A stretch of DNA of 64,000 nt from Photorhabdus namnaonensis (GCF_001684335.1 NZ_LOIC01000036.1:1-64000), one strand, 5' to 3'. Numbered from the stretch's first letter, positions 7,832-18,623 are shown. Numbers and translations are program-made. Notes: generated by a model not told the origin, from the letters alone.

Positions 7832-9230
7832 TCAACGTGCGGTATATCCACCGTCAACGAGGTGGTAACTACCAGTAATAAAAGACGCATCCTGAGATAG
7901 CAGGAAGCAAACTAGTGCAGCGACTTCATCTGGTGTTCCGAGGCGGCCGACAGGATGATGCTTGATAGCTTTTTGGACTACATCGGCGCCGAGCCTGGAC
8001 ATCAATGGTGTGTCGATGTAACCAGGCCCGACAGCGTTGATCCGGATTCCTTGTGTCGCGTATTCTAGCGCGGCGGTCTTTGTCATGCCTAGCAATGCAT
8101 GCTTGGCTGCTACGTATGCAATCGAGTTGGCGAGACCAACACTACTTGCGGCCGAAGCCATGTTAACAATCGCACCACCGCCAGAAGCTAGCATCGCGGG
8201 GATCTCGTATTTCATCGAATACAGGACACTGTGCATGTTGGTGTTGATGACCTGATGCCAATCATCTAACGGATAGTCTACGGTCCGATGGAACGAGCCG
8301 GCTATCCCTGCGTTGTTGACTGCCAGGTGTAGTGCCCCAAAGGTCTCTACCGTTTGAGCCACTAAGCGCTCTACCGCAGACGCTTGGGAGACGTCGAGCT
8401 GAATAGCGATAGCATTATCAAGGTCATTGGCAAGAACCTGAGCTGCGTTGCCGTCAAGATCGGCTATGACAACTTTTGCGCCGTTTGCAGCCAGTCTGCG
8501 GCAGACCGCGGCACCAATACCCATTGCACCGCCAGTAACGATTGCTACCTTACCGCTAAAATCTGAAGCCATATTCTACTCCTATAAATGATATGGAATA
8601 AGTCATGTTTTGGAAGATGAATTGATCCCATTGTTCAAAGTTTGATCTTAAACGAACTCGTGTTGTCACGTTCCAGCATGAGAAATCAAGGGGCTGGAAT
8701 ACCCTTTAGTGGAATTGGCAGTAAATAGATTTTTTTTATTTTTCGTTATAGAACATCTGGAAATGCAATATTTTTAATAGTTGGTCAGATTAGTTTTAGT
8801 TTTTATTGATATCTTTCTATTTACATTAACGATATTACCTTATTTTCTGTAAAATAATGCTTAATAAATTATTTTTCAACTTAATCTTGTGTTTTTTTAT
8901 AATTTGGCATGTTGGATGATTTTGTAAATATTGAATAAGTCGCATTTTGGATTAATGTTGCATCTGTTTTTTAGAATAGATCTCTAATTTTATTGGTGTT
9001 TTTCAAAATAAAATTTTTTATAATTAAATATAAAATTTTTAGTTTATATGTCAAAACACTTAATATTTTTAAATAATCTCGGTTGGATATTAGTATAAAG
9101 AAAATAAAATATAAAGTGATTTGACATTCACACATAATAAATGCAGATAACAATTCTACTTTTAATGATAGAATTCAGCGTCCGCTAATGATAATTTCAG
9201 AAAATTAAATGAGAACGCTTAAATGATAAA
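7747..9230. repeat. SDR tandem unit 3 (diverged, with about 200 bp of extra DNA)
   Basis: The third unit. Its 3' flank and coding region align with units 1 and 2. Its 5' flank differs: about 8585-8780 has no counterpart in the other units, after which homology resumes (TTAGTTTTAGTTTT at about 8790) and continues to about 9230. The right edge is estimated by eye. Confidence 0.65.
7832..8572 (-). CDS. Short-chain dehydrogenase/reductase, copy 3; complete catalytic tetrad
   Basis: 246 residues with all classical SDR features: TGGAMGIG (13-20), acidic ADLDGN after strand 2, [10 protein letters not shown] (84-92), Asn ~112 in VINTNMH, Ser140 in NMAS, and Tyr153/Lys157 in [13 protein letters not shown], then PGYIDTPL and the C-terminal [13 protein letters not shown]. 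It is predicted to be a soluble NAD(P)(H)-dependent oxidoreductase. The substrate is unknown. The start is ATG 8572 with CTCCT complementary sequence (AGGAG) upstream. It is the first copy in the direction of transcription and is probably the ancestral, functional one. The other two copies lie downstream on the same strand, each with its own spacer. Confidence 0.92.
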   Translation of the reverse strand: MASDFSGKVAIVTGGAMGIGAAVCRRLAANGAKVVIADLDGNAAQVLANDLDNAIAIQLDVSQASAVERLVAQTVETFGALHLAVNNAGIAGSFHRTVDYPLDDWHQVINTNMHSVLYSMKYEIPAMLASGGGAIVNMASAASSVGLANSIAYVAAKHALLGMTKTAALEYATQGIRINAVGPGYIDTPLMSRLGADVVQKAIKHHPVGRLGTPDEVAALVCFLLSQDASFITGSYHLVDGGYTAR

Positions 9231-10202
9231 TTGATAGCAAAGATTATATCTATTATTTCAGCTGTACGTTAATACTATATATTAACGCCTTAGCGAGCCA
9301 GAAAAGTAGTCACTTTAAGCTCTGAATAGAGAGTTGGTGATCAGTTGTGATGGAAAAGTTTCATAATGCTAATATGTTAAGAAGTAATGAATTTTTTTGC
9401 GTCGGTATGATCATTCGGTATAAATTGTATTTCGGTTTTTTCTGGATAAAAATAAGATTGAGGAAAGTGATAATCTCTATTGAATAGTTTTCACTTGAAA
9501 AGGCTTTACCTGTTTCTCTAATCTAAGTAAATCATTGAGGTAGGGTACAATAAAGTCAATTTGTGAAAAATAATCTCAATAGGCAGGGGTATTATTGTTG
9601 TCTGAAATTTAAGAGCATTTGGATATAGTCAATTTTCTTAACTGGATAGTTAATTCTACATTAAATTATTGTCAGATTATTCACTTCTTTTGTTGTTTTG
9701 GGTTATCGGTTTACTCTGGTTTTTAAAAGTTAAATTACGTCAAATTTTATTTTACATTTAAGTAAATAAATTCCTAGCGTTATTAATGAATAATTATTTA
9801 TTTATTCTTTTCATCTATATGTAGCAGATTTCATTTATGCACAATTTATTCGCTTTTTATTCACTAAAAGTGCATAAATTGTGCATAAAAATACTTTTTG
9901 GAATTTTGAACGAGATCAAAAAGTATTTTTTTTGTGTATAACTTGTGTTGACTTTGTTAAAGGCGGGCAACAGTATCTCTCTAGTGGCTGTGCAGCTATT
10001 TTTGGGAATAGTCATGGGATTAATAAGAATAATATTAAAAAGATCCTGTAATTCTATTATTTTTAAGGATTTTTAGGTTTCAGTTTGGTAAACCTTTTCC
10101 TCGGCATACATTAATAAGTTGTGTAAGTGTGAGACGAAAAATGATGCGGGGTATATTACTTTCTTTCGTCCGTGTACTCTCTATTTTAAGGGGAAATGAT
10201 CT
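8573..10202. other. 1.6-kb AT-rich intergenic region between SDR copy 3 and the ast operon
   Basis: No credible gene. The left 650 bp is the diverged 5' flank of the SDR repeat unit. The right part carries a long inverted repeat at 9834-9889 and, at 9785-9802, AATGAATAATTATTTATT, one base off the ArgR box palindrome. I searched 9900-10200 for a sigma-54 GG-N10-GC element of the kind used by astC in E. coli and did not find one. The ribosome site AAGGGG sits at about 10190, just before astC. Confidence 0.6.
9834..9889. promoter_or_regulatory. 16-bp inverted repeat upstream of astC, candidate operator
   Basis: Arms TTTATGCACAATTTAT (9834-9849) and its exact complement (9874-9889) are separated by 24 bp. 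The right arm also contains a direct repeat of GTGCATAAA (9870-9878 and 9881-9889) with 11-bp periodicity, one helical turn. TGCAT half-sites occur in some ArgR boxes, so ArgR is one candidate. The distance to astC is about 310 bp, compatible with an activator site. Confidence 0.4.
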
Positions 10203-11411
10203 ATGTTAGAAAATATTCAGAGAAGTTGGTTTGATCACTATATGGTTCCTTGTTTCTCTCCTGCCAGGTTCATACCTGTTCGGGCCAAAGGTTCGAAAGT
10301 ATGGGATCAGGATGGTAAGGAATATATCGATTTTGCAGGTGGAATTGCCGTTAATTCATTAGGGCATGCACATCCTGAATTAAAGGATGAGTTAATTTCT
10401 CAAATTGAGAAAATGTGGCATATAGGTAATGGTTACACCAATGAACCTGTCCTGAAATTAGCAAAAAAACTCGTGGAAAATACTTTTGCTGATAAAGCAT
10501 TTTTCTGTAATTCAGGAGCGGAAGCTAACGAGGCAGCATTAAAGTTAGCCAGAAAATATGCCTCTGATAAATATGGGAAAAATAAGAGTGAGATTATTTC
10601 ATTTAAAGATTCTTTTCATGGGAGAACATTATTTACCGTTACAGTAGGCGGGCAGCCAAAATATTCACAAGATTATGCCCCCCTGCCGCAAGGAATTACC
10701 CATCTTCCTTATAATGATTTATCGGCAATTAGAGAACACATTTCTGAAAATACCTGTGCGGTTATTGTCGAGCCTATTATCGGTGAGGCCGGTGTTGTTC
10801 CCGCAGATCCTGCGTTCTTGCAGGAATTACGTACTTTGTGTGATCGTTTTCAGGCGTTGCTTATTTTTGATGAAGTTCAAACTGGGGTAGGTCGTACAGG
10901 GTATCTTTATGCTTATCAGGAATATGGTATTGAGCCTGATATTCTTACCAGTGCTAAAGGTCTCGGCGGAGGCTTTCCTATCGGCGCCATGTTAACAAAA
11001 CAACATATTGCAGCGGTTTTTCAACCAGGAACGCATGGTACTACGTTTGGCGGTAATCCTTTGGCGGCAGCAGTTGCCAATAAGGTGTTTTCCATTGTTA
11101 ATCAGCCAGAACTGCTCACCGGCGTTTTGCAACGTCATGATTACTTCATGGATAAATTGTCGAAACTGAATCAGCGTTGCCGAATATTCAGTTGTTTGCG
11201 CGGTAAGGGGCTGCTTTTAGGCGCTGAATTGGATAAGGCTTGGCAGGGTAAGGCGAAGCAATTAACTAATTTGGCCGCAGAGGAGGGGTTAATGGCCTTA
11301 ATCGCGGGTCCAGATGTATTGCGCTTTGCGCCGGCATTAAATATCGACTTGGCTGATATCGATGAAGGTCTGGCTCGTCTTGAAAGCGCCATCATGCGGT
11401 TTGTCGGTTAA
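10203..11411 (+). CDS. astC: Succinylornithine transaminase AstC
   Basis: 402 residues, class III PLP aminotransferase. It transfers the amino group of N2-succinylornithine to 2-oxoglutarate, step 3 of the ammonia-producing AST pathway of arginine breakdown in the cytoplasm. Visible motifs are [14 protein letters not shown] near the N-terminus, [32 protein letters not shown], the cofactor Asp segment [14 protein letters not shown], the PLP-lysine segment [16 protein letters not shown] and [13 protein letters not shown]. The biosynthetic paralogue ArgD is very similar; assignment to AstC comes from its place at the head of a complete ast operon. The promoter lies in the long upstream region, which may contain an ArgR-like site. 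Confidence 0.95.
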   Translation: MLENIQRSWFDHYMVPCFSPARFIPVRAKGSKVWDQDGKEYIDFAGGIAVNSLGHAHPELKDELISQIEKMWHIGNGYTNEPVLKLAKKLVENTFADKAFFCNSGAEANEAALKLARKYASDKYGKNKSEIISFKDSFHGRTLFTVTVGGQPKYSQDYAPLPQGITHLPYNDLSAIREHISENTCAVIVEPIIGEAGVVPADPAFLQELRTLCDRFQALLIFDEVQTGVGRTGYLYAYQEYGIEPDILTSAKGLGGGFPIGAMLTKQHIAAVFQPGTHGTTFGGNPLAAAVANKVFSIVNQPELLTGVLQRHDYFMDKLSKLNQRCRIFSCLRGKGLLLGAELDKAWQGKAKQLTNLAAEEGLMALIAGPDVLRFAPALNIDLADIDEGLARLESAIMRFVG

Positions 11412-11452
11412 TAGTAAGGTTTATAGGTTAATAGTAAGTTGAAGGTGACGTT

Positions 11453-12484
11453 ATGATGCTTTTCCGAGCTGTCCGGCATAGTGACTTAAATGGGGTTCAG
11501 TCTTTATCTCAACGCGCTGGTATAGGTTTGACATCTTTTCCCAATAACCTGGAGCAGCTGCGCGCACGTATTGCGCGTAGCGTTGATACTTTTGATGGAA
11601 AACTGTCCAGGGCTCAACAGGGATTCCTTTTTGTGCTGGAAGATACGGGCGTGAATCGGGTGGCGGGTGTCAGTGCCATCGAAGTGGCGGTTGGGCTGGA
11701 GGAGCCGTTTTATAACTTTCGGGTACAAAAAACCGTTCGCTCATCACGTGAATTGGGGATTTATAAATCTATTGAAGCGTTAACTTTGGAGCAAGATCAG
11801 ACCGGTAACAGTGAATTATGTACCTTGTTTCTAGATCCAGAATATCAGAAGGGGAAAAATGGAACATTTCTCTCCAAAGCTCGTTTTCTTTTTATCGCCG
11901 CATTTAGGGATATTTTTTCTAAAATTATATTCGCTGAAATGCGGGGAGTTGCAGATGAGCAAGGAAATTCCCCTTTCTGGAATTCATTGGGACAACATTT
12001 TTTTGGTATTCCTTTTTCTCAGGCAGATTACTTAACCGGTATTGGATCGAAAACCTTTATTGCAGAGCTAATGCCCCTTCACCCTATTTATATATCCTTA
12101 TTATCGGCTGAGGCTCAGAAGGTGATTGGGCAGGTCCATGAGAAAACTGTACCTGCCCGGGCTATTCTTGAAAAAGAAGGTCTTTCCTATCAAGGCCATA
12201 TCGATATTTTTGATGGCGGCGCTTTATTACAGGCCGAGATTGACCGGCTACGTGCGGTAAAAGAGAGTCGTCTCGTTCCTGTTAGTAAAGCAGCATCAGT
12301 GACCAGAGATGATGGTGTTTCTTGCATCGTTGCCAATCAGCAGTTTAGTGAATTCCGAGCGCTTTTATTAAATGTGGCGTGTGACAGTAATGAACTGTTT
12401 TTAACAACCGCTGAGATGGATGCACTTCAAGTAAGCGATGGGGAGCAGGTTCGACTGGTTAGTCTCTTTCCAAAGGAAAATTAA
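11453..12484 (+). CDS. astA: Arginine N-succinyltransferase AstA
   Basis: 343 residues, the usual AstA length. It succinylates the alpha-amino group of arginine with succinyl-CoA, the first and committing step of the AST pathway. Recognisable segments are [20 protein letters not shown] at the N-terminus (GNAT-like fold), [51 protein letters not shown] and the histidine-bearing [11 protein letters not shown]. The gap after astC is 41 bp and contains a 13-bp direct repeat (GGTTAATAGTAAG at 11406 and 11426) that overlaps the astC stop. GAAGG at 11441-11445 sets the start at ATG 11453. The two-subunit form of other bacteria is not seen; this is the single-polypeptide enterobacterial type. Confidence 0.95.
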   Translation: MMLFRAVRHSDLNGVQSLSQRAGIGLTSFPNNLEQLRARIARSVDTFDGKLSRAQQGFLFVLEDTGVNRVAGVSAIEVAVGLEEPFYNFRVQKTVRSSRELGIYKSIEALTLEQDQTGNSELCTLFLDPEYQKGKNGTFLSKARFLFIAAFRDIFSKIIFAEMRGVADEQGNSPFWNSLGQHFFGIPFSQADYLTGIGSKTFIAELMPLHPIYISLLSAEAQKVIGQVHEKTVPARAILEKEGLSYQGHIDIFDGGALLQAEIDRLRAVKESRLVPVSKAASVTRDDGVSCIVANQQFSEFRALLLNVACDSNELFLTTAEMDALQVSDGEQVRLVSLFPKEN

Positions 12485-12486
12485 AC

Positions 12487-13962
12487 ATGAATTATAAAGC
12501 ACATTACATTGGGGGAAGATGGATTGAGGGGCAGGGTGAGTCAATAACTAAATTTTCCCCAATAGATCAACAGATTCTGTGGCAAGCTAACAGCGCTGAT
12601 GCTTCTCAGGTCAGAGCCGCTTGTCATGCTGCCCGCGAGGCGTTTTATGTCTGGTCGCATTTGCCCGCCAGTGAGCGGATTAAAGTCGTTCAGACGTTTG
12701 CGGCTTTACTGAATGAGGAGAAAGAGACGCTCGCTCGTGTTATCTGTCAGGAAACCAGTAAACCGTTATGGGAAACGCGGACTGAAATACAATCTATGAT
12801 AGGTAAAGCGGCGATTTCTATCGAAGCGTGGGAACAGCGTACCGGTGAATCAGAAACGATTATGCCAGATGGCCGTGCCTTACTGCGTCACCGTCCTCAC
12901 GGTGTGATGGCGGTTTTTGGTCCGTATAACTTTCCCGGACATTTGCCTAATGGTCATATTATTCCTGCGCTTATTGCGGGTAATACGCTGGTGTTTAAAC
13001 CGAGTGAATTGACGCCGATGACCGCGGAAGAGACGGTAAAACTATGGGAAAAAGCGGGTTTGCCCGCCGGTGTGCTCAATCTGGTTCAGGGAGCGCGCAG
13101 TACCGGGACTGCATTACTGGAGGATAAGCAGATTGATGGCGTGCTGTTTACGGGGAGCGCCAATACTGGCTTTCACTTTCACCGCGTGCTTGGCGGTCAG
13201 CCGGAGAAGATGTTGGCGCTTGAAATGGGGGGAAATAATGCATTGATCGTCGATGGTTGCGACGATATTGATGCCGCGGTTTACACCATTGTGCAATCAG
13301 CATTTATCTCAGCCGGTCAACGTTGTACTTGTGCTCGCAGATTGTTGGTGAAAAATGGCGTGCACGGAGACGCGGTGATTAAGCGTCTGGTGGAGGTGAC
13401 AGAGCGGATCGTGCCATCCCATTGGGATGCTCAACCTCAACCGTTCATCGGTGGCGTCATTTCTCTACAGGCTGTGCAAAATCTATTGGAAGCTCAAGAT
13501 CGGTTGCAAAAACTGGGAGGCATCTCTTTGGTTTCACTGGAGCAATGTCAGCCGCAATCAACGTTTCTGACCCCCGGAATTATTGATGTTAGCCAAATCA
13601 CTGATGTTCCTGATGAAGAGTATTTCGGGCCGCTACTCATGCTTATGCGTTATGACACATTTGATGAAGCGTTGGCAATCGCTAACAACACCCGATTCGG
13701 GCTGGCGACCGGTTTAATTTCGCCGGATGCCGCCTTGTTCCAACACTTGTCAGAAGATGCCAGAGCGGGCATTGTGAACTGGAATAAGCCGTTAACCGGG
13801 GCTTCCAGTAAAGCGCCTTTCGGCGGCATTGGCGCGTCAGGAAACTACCGACCTAGTGCTTATTATGCGGCTGATTACTGTGCCTGGCCGATGGCATCTC
13901 TGGTTGCCGACGAACTTACTTTTCCTGAGACGCTTGCGCCGGGGATCTGCTTCCCTGATTAA
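12487..13962 (+). CDS. astD: N-succinylglutamate 5-semialdehyde dehydrogenase AstD
   Basis: 491 residues, aldehyde dehydrogenase superfamily. It oxidises succinylglutamate semialdehyde to succinylglutamate with NAD, step 4 of the AST pathway. The family features are [44 protein letters not shown], the catalytic Glu segment [11 protein letters not shown] and the nucleophile segment [13 protein letters not shown], then [10 protein letters not shown] and [10 protein letters not shown]. The start codon lies 2 bp after the astA stop, so translation is coupled. Length and motifs are normal, with no sign of damage. Confidence 0.96.
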   Translation: MNYKAHYIGGRWIEGQGESITKFSPIDQQILWQANSADASQVRAACHAAREAFYVWSHLPASERIKVVQTFAALLNEEKETLARVICQETSKPLWETRTEIQSMIGKAAISIEAWEQRTGESETIMPDGRALLRHRPHGVMAVFGPYNFPGHLPNGHIIPALIAGNTLVFKPSELTPMTAEETVKLWEKAGLPAGVLNLVQGARSTGTALLEDKQIDGVLFTGSANTGFHFHRVLGGQPEKMLALEMGGNNALIVDGCDDIDAAVYTIVQSAFISAGQRCTCARRLLVKNGVHGDAVIKRLVEVTERIVPSHWDAQPQPFIGGVISLQAVQNLLEAQDRLQKLGGISLVSLEQCQPQSTFLTPGIIDVSQITDVPDEEYFGPLLMLMRYDTFDEALAIANNTRFGLATGLISPDAALFQHLSEDARAGIVNWNKPLTGASSKAPFGGIGASGNYRPSAYYAADYCAWPMASLVADELTFPETLAPGICFPD

Positions 13963-14011
13963 CCGTTTAACGGAATAGGTTTCAATTTATACAATTTTTT
14001 CAGAGGGATTT

Positions 14012-15355
14012 ATGGCTGGTTTTGAAGCAAATTTTGATGGATTGGTCGGCCTGACCCATCATTATGCGGGGCTTTCTGTGGGTAATAAGGCTTCGATTAA
14101 TAATAAGGATAGCGTATCTAACCCGTGTAAAGCCGCGCTGCAAGGTGTGATGAAAATGAAAGCGCTGGCTGATGCGGGGTTTATTCAGGGAGTGCTTCCG
14201 CCGCAACAACGCCCTAATATCCCTGCCTTACGTAATTTAGGTTTTGTCGGCAGTGATGAGCAGATACTTCATAAAGCGGCTAAATATTCTCCGGTGTTAT
14301 TATCAAAACTGAGTTCTGCTTCATCAATGTGGACAGCAAATGCGGCAACCGTGTCGCCTTCGGCGGATAGCGCTGATCAGCGAGTTCATTTCACGGTGGC
14401 AAATTTGAATAACAAATTGCACCGTTCGCTGGAGGTAGAAACGACAGCCGCCGCGTTAAAAGCCACGTTTGCTGATCAAAATTATTTTGTCCATCACCAG
14501 GCTCTTCCACAACATGAAGATTTTGGTGATGAAGGGGCGGCAAACCATAATCGCCTTGGCGGCGATTATGATACGCCCGGCGTACAGGTGTTTGTTTATG
14601 GCCGTAGCGCGTTTCGCGGCGGCCCGGTGCCTAAACATTATCCGGCGCGGCAAACATTGGAAGCCAGTGAAGCAATTGCCCGACTGCATCAGCTTAATCC
14701 GGCGCAAACCGTTTTTGTCCAGCAAAATCCGGTCGCCATTGACAGTGGTGTTTTCCATAACGATGTGATTGCGGTAAGCAACCGAAATGTCCTTTTTCAT
14801 CATCAACATGCTTATCTTCATCAATCTCAGGCGCTGGCCGAAATTAAGCAGAAACTGTCGGTGTTGGGACAGGATTTTGTCTCAATTGAGGTGCCGTCTG
14901 AGCGAGTAAGCATTAAAGAGGCCGTTAATTCCTATCTTTTTAATAGTCAATTGTTGAGCAAAACTGACGGAAAGATGATGATCGTTGTTCCTGAAGAGTG
15001 CCGTCAAAACGCTGTTGTTTGGAGCTATTTACAGTCGCTGATTGCGCAATCCTCTTCACCGATTAATGAAGTTTGTGTTTTTGATCTGCGGGAAAGCATG
15101 CGCAATGGCGGCGGACCGGCTTGTTTGCGTCTGAGGGTGGTACTAAACGATGCTGAATTTCGTGCTGTCAATCCCGCAACATTGTTGAATACGCCGCTTT
15201 ACGATCGCCTGACCAAATGGATAGCGCGCCATTATCGTGACGAATTATGTGCCGGTGATTTGGTTGATCCTCAGTTACTTCGTGAAGTTTATACCGCTCT
15301 GGATGAGTTAACGCAGATCCTGAATTTAGGATCAATCTATGAATTTCAGCGCTAA
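14012..15355 (+). CDS. astB: N-succinylarginine dihydrolase AstB
   Basis: 447 residues. It hydrolyses N2-succinylarginine to succinylornithine, CO2 and two ammonia, step 2 of the AST pathway. It belongs to the amidinotransferase/dihydrolase (pentein) fold, with a Cys-His-Glu triad. The Glu lies in [15 protein letters not shown] near residue 170, the His in [18 protein letters not shown] near 250, and the nucleophilic Cys in [15 protein letters not shown] near 370. The N-terminal [18 protein letters not shown] is diagnostic for AstB. A good ribosome site (AGAGGG) precedes ATG 14012. The gene follows astD by 49 bp in the same operon. Confidence 0.96.
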   Translation: MAGFEANFDGLVGLTHHYAGLSVGNKASINNKDSVSNPCKAALQGVMKMKALADAGFIQGVLPPQQRPNIPALRNLGFVGSDEQILHKAAKYSPVLLSKLSSASSMWTANAATVSPSADSADQRVHFTVANLNNKLHRSLEVETTAAALKATFADQNYFVHHQALPQHEDFGDEGAANHNRLGGDYDTPGVQVFVYGRSAFRGGPVPKHYPARQTLEASEAIARLHQLNPAQTVFVQQNPVAIDSGVFHNDVIAVSNRNVLFHHQHAYLHQSQALAEIKQKLSVLGQDFVSIEVPSERVSIKEAVNSYLFNSQLLSKTDGKMMIVVPEECRQNAVVWSYLQSLIAQSSSPINEVCVFDLRESMRNGGGPACLRLRVVLNDAEFRAVNPATLLNTPLYDRLTKWIARHYRDELCAGDLVDPQLLREVYTALDELTQILNLGSIYEFQR

Positions 15356-15367
15356 ATTGGAGCAGAT

Positions 15368-16354
15368 ATGGATCTGTTAACATTATTGCTTGAAAAAAAA
15401 CTTGCCGACCACCTGACATTTCCAGAGACAATGAATGTGCATTGGTTGGCAGAAGGGGTATTGCAGCTGATTCCCCATGAGGGAGAAAATCGGTCTCTGG
15501 TGATTTCTGCCGGTATTCACGGTAATGAAACCGCGCCCATTGAAATATTGATTCAGTTACTTGCACAGTTGGCGGATGGTACGTTAACACTAAAAAATAA
15601 ATTGTTGATTATCTTCGGTAATTTGCCTGCGATACGGGCGAATCGACGTTATTTACAGCATGATTTGAATCGCATGTTTGGTGGTCGTTATCTGGATTTT
15701 CCGCAGGGAGATGAGCGATCACGCGCGGCTGAACTTGAAGATGTCGTGAGTCGTTTTTTTGCTGAACCTTCGGTGTCGTCGACAAATATTCGCTGGCATA
15801 TTGATCTGCATACCGCTATCCGCGCTTCTCACCACGAACAATTCGCCTTGTTGCCTGTCAAGAGCTGTCCCTTTTCTGCTGAATTTATGCAATGGTTGCA
15901 TGATAGCGATATTGATGCACTGGTTTACCATCGTGAGAAAGCCGGGACTTTCAGCCATTTCTTGAGTGAAAAGTTTGGGGCGGATAGCTGTACGATGGAA
16001 ATGGGTAAAGCAATGCCTTTTGGGGAAAATGATTTAACCAAATTCCAAAAAATTACCGATGCTCTTTATAATTTAATTTCTTTATCACCAATAATTGCAC
16101 GTATTAAATCTGAGTTGAAACATTATCAGGTAATTGACTCTATTATTAAGAGTGATAATAGTTTTCAGCTTCATATACCCACGGATACTTTGAATTTTAC
16201 TGAATTGCCAGAAGGATTTGAAATCGCCAGCCAACATGATCGTCATTGGAAAGTTAAATTTCCGGCGAAGTTTATTTTATTTCCTAATGCTGAGGTCGCT
16301 AATGGATTAAGGGCGGGATTGTTACTTGCGTTAAATGAAAAAATAATTAAATAA
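15368..16354 (+). CDS. astE: Succinylglutamate desuccinylase AstE
   Basis: 328 residues, M14 zinc-carboxypeptidase-like fold. It splits succinylglutamate into succinate and glutamate, the last step of the AST pathway. The zinc ligands are visible as His and Glu of AGIHGNETAPIE (near 50-60) and His of WHIDLHTAIR (near 145). The general-base Glu is in CTMEMGKAMPFGE (near 210). The start ATG 15368 is 12 bp after the astB stop, with TTGGAGC as ribosome site. The operon order astC-A-D-B-E is that of E. coli. Length is normal and all catalytic residues are present. Confidence 0.95.
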   Translation: MDLLTLLLEKKLADHLTFPETMNVHWLAEGVLQLIPHEGENRSLVISAGIHGNETAPIEILIQLLAQLADGTLTLKNKLLIIFGNLPAIRANRRYLQHDLNRMFGGRYLDFPQGDERSRAAELEDVVSRFFAEPSVSSTNIRWHIDLHTAIRASHHEQFALLPVKSCPFSAEFMQWLHDSDIDALVYHREKAGTFSHFLSEKFGADSCTMEMGKAMPFGENDLTKFQKITDALYNLISLSPIIARIKSELKHYQVIDSIIKSDNSFQLHIPTDTLNFTELPEGFEIASQHDRHWKVKFPAKFILFPNAEVANGLRAGLLLALNEKIIK

Positions 16355-16448
16355 GATATTACTCTATTTTCTTCCTGAAGCCGTGGTAACTTCTTCTTTG
16401 GGAAGATTTGGCAGTCAACTGATTCTTTAACGACGGACGGGTATTATC

Positions 16449-17903
16449 ATGATAAAAAACAATAAAACTCAACAAAACCTTTCGGCAGAGAAATTTGCTG
16501 ATACACAAACGCTTCATAGAGGGCTGAGTGCGCGTCATATTCAATTGATTTCCATTGGTGGCGCTATTGGCACAGGTTTATTTATGGGATCAGGAAAAAC
16601 CATTGCCGTATCGGGTACATCAATCATTATTACCTATGCGATTGTTGGTTTTTTTGTCTATATGGTCATGCGGGCAATGGGGGAATTGCTCCTGACGAAA
16701 TTGAATTATCGCTCTTTTGCCGATTTCGTTTCCGATTATTTAGGTACCAAAGCCAGTTTTTTTCTCGGCTGGACTTATTGGATGAGTTGGATTGTTTCTT
16801 GTATTGCTGATGTTGTTGTATGCGGCGGCTACATTCAATATTGGTTTCCCGGCGTTTCTCTTTGGGTGCCCGCATTTATAACGCTAGGTTTACTGGGTAC
16901 TTGTAATCTTCTTTCTGTCCGCTTATTTGGCGAAGCTGAATTCTGGTTCGCCATGATTAAAGTCATTGCGATTTTAGCGCTGATTATTATTGGTGTTGGT
17001 ATGGTGATGGTAGGTTGGCAATCACCGGATGGTATGATCGCCTCGGTGAATAATTTAACTGATCCATCGGTATTTCTGCCAAATGGTATTTTTGGTTTTT
17101 TTGCCGGTTTTCAAATAGCGATTTTTTCTTTTACCGGTGTTGAGTTAGTTGGCACGATGACGGCAGAAACCAAAGATCCGGAAAAGATATTGCCGAAAGC
17201 CATTAATAATATCCCGATAAGAATTATTATTTTCTATATTTTCTCCATGTTAAGCATCATTGCTGTCACTTCCTGGGGGCGAATTTCAGCGGAAGTTAGC
17301 CCTTTTGTGACGCTATTTGCCTTGGCTGGTTTGCCTGCCGCCGCCGCAGTGGTTAATTTTGTTGTGTTAACGTCGGCAATGTCCTCTGCTAATAGTGGAT
17401 TATATGCTTGTACACGTATGCTTTATGGCTTATCAACAGAAAAAAATGCCCACCGGAAATTTAAAATTCTTTCCCGCAATACCGCAATTCCTGTACATAG
17501 CCTGATGTTTTCTTGTTTCTGTATGGTGATTGGTACGTCGCTTTTATTTATCATACCGAATGTCATGCAGTTGTTTACTATTGTATCCACTGTTGCTTCG
17601 ATTATGGTGATTTATAGCTGGTGTGTGATTTTGATTGCCTATTTGGTTTATCGTAAGAATTGCCCTGATGTGCATAAACGTTCAATATTTAAGATGCCTT
17701 TGGGGATGTTAATGACTTGGATAACCCTGACCTTTTTCATCTTTACCATAGTGGTAATGGTTTTTGACCCGGATACACTGGTTGCACTTTGTGTCACGCC
17801 TTTATGGTTTATTTTGTTAAGTATTTTATGGCGTGTAAAAAAGAGAAATGAGGCACAGGAAGAACAACGTTATCAGATATCAAAAGAGAGTTTTCGTTCA
17901 TAG
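16449..17903 (+). CDS. APC-superfamily amino-acid permease, CycA-like
   Basis: 484 residues with about twelve transmembrane helices, amino-acid-transporter (AAT) family. It follows E. coli CycA (D-serine/D-alanine/glycine) closely in several places: RHIQLISIGGAIGTGLFMGS, GKTIAVSG, MRAMGELLL, FGEAEFWFAMIKVIAI, GFFAGFQIAIFSFTGVELVG, AETKDPEKILPKAINNIP, SAMSSANSGLYACTRMLYGL and KMPLGMLM. It starts 94 bp after astE on the same strand with no terminator between, so it may be the last gene of the ast transcript. Because its neighbours all degrade arginine, an arginine or ornithine uptake role is an alternative to the CycA substrates. Sequence alone does not decide between them. Confidence 0.85.
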   Translation: MIKNNKTQQNLSAEKFADTQTLHRGLSARHIQLISIGGAIGTGLFMGSGKTIAVSGTSIIITYAIVGFFVYMVMRAMGELLLTKLNYRSFADFVSDYLGTKASFFLGWTYWMSWIVSCIADVVVCGGYIQYWFPGVSLWVPAFITLGLLGTCNLLSVRLFGEAEFWFAMIKVIAILALIIIGVGMVMVGWQSPDGMIASVNNLTDPSVFLPNGIFGFFAGFQIAIFSFTGVELVGTMTAETKDPEKILPKAINNIPIRIIIFYIFSMLSIIAVTSWGRISAEVSPFVTLFALAGLPAAAAVVNFVVLTSAMSSANSGLYACTRMLYGLSTEKNAHRKFKILSRNTAIPVHSLMFSCFCMVIGTSLLFIIPNVMQLFTIVSTVASIMVIYSWCVILIAYLVYRKNCPDVHKRSIFKMPLGMLMTWITLTFFIFTIVVMVFDPDTLVALCVTPLWFILLSILWRVKKRNEAQEEQRYQISKESFRS

Positions 17904-18623
17904 ACAGGAATGAAGAAATAATGGATTGAAACAGATAGAAAAATGGCTTCAATGGTGATCTCATATTAGCCGAAACGGCTCATTTGATTGTACGATATTC
18001 AACGGATATCAAACAATTACCTCAGGTGATAATCAAATCTTTTGCGGGCAGGGGCCTGCCTTTGCAGATATTTTAGTCAAAGTTGCGTTATTTCTTTTGA
18101 CCTATTTCCAATTGAGACTTTGTTAAGTCCATTAGTTTTCACCTGCTAAGTATTTAGTCCCTTCAATGCCAAATAGGCTTCCATGCTACCTGTATTATTA
18201 GTCGAATCTAGCATTGGATATTCATGACCTCGGTGCTTTTATTAAATTTTAAATTAAATTTATTGATGATTTATTTTGTTTTTCGTCAAATTTTTTAATT
18301 CATTTTGAATCGTTGACCGTTTTAGTTAATGCCTCTGGTTTCTCTACATAAGGATATACAACATTAATCTTGGCTATTAGTGTATATTAAATAGTACAGG
18401 GCATGGATTTAATAATTAATATTATTAATTGTTGTATGATAGATTATATGTAAATATATTATCTATTATCAGTCGATAATTGATAATTGTTGTGTGGGAG
18501 GATGTTCATAGTGAGTGAAATTCAGCAATCCACCAGGAAAATTGAAATGGGTTATACGGTTTCCATAACTATAATACAGCCTTTAAATTTCTAATAAAAT
18601 CAATAATATAAATATAGGCACAT
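17904..18623. other. Intergenic region between the permease and the 18.6-kb cassette
   Basis: 720 bp, increasingly AT-rich to the right, with no credible gene. A small hairpin AGCCG-AAA-CGGCT (17968-17980) follows the permease and may be a weak terminator without a T run. The rest presumably holds the promoter of the downstream cassette; I could not fix a convincing -35/-10 pair. Confidence 0.6.

Noticed and set aside
8971-9153. 60-aa minus-strand frame in the SDR upstream region
   Set aside because: Composition is Ile/Phe/Leu/Lys only, as expected by chance in very AT-rich DNA, and the matching frame is not kept in the other repeat units.
9900-10202. Sigma-54 promoter for the ast operon
   Set aside because: No GG-N10-GC element of acceptable quality was found by eye in the 300 bp before astC.
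11406-11438. 13-bp direct repeat at the astC stop codon as a regulatory element
   Set aside because: Short, only two copies, in an AT-rich intercistronic gap; local slippage is a sufficient explanation.
14456-14824. 122-aa minus-strand open frame inside astB
   Set aside because: It lies wholly within a well-conserved AstB coding region in the opposite frame; no ribosome site or family resemblance.
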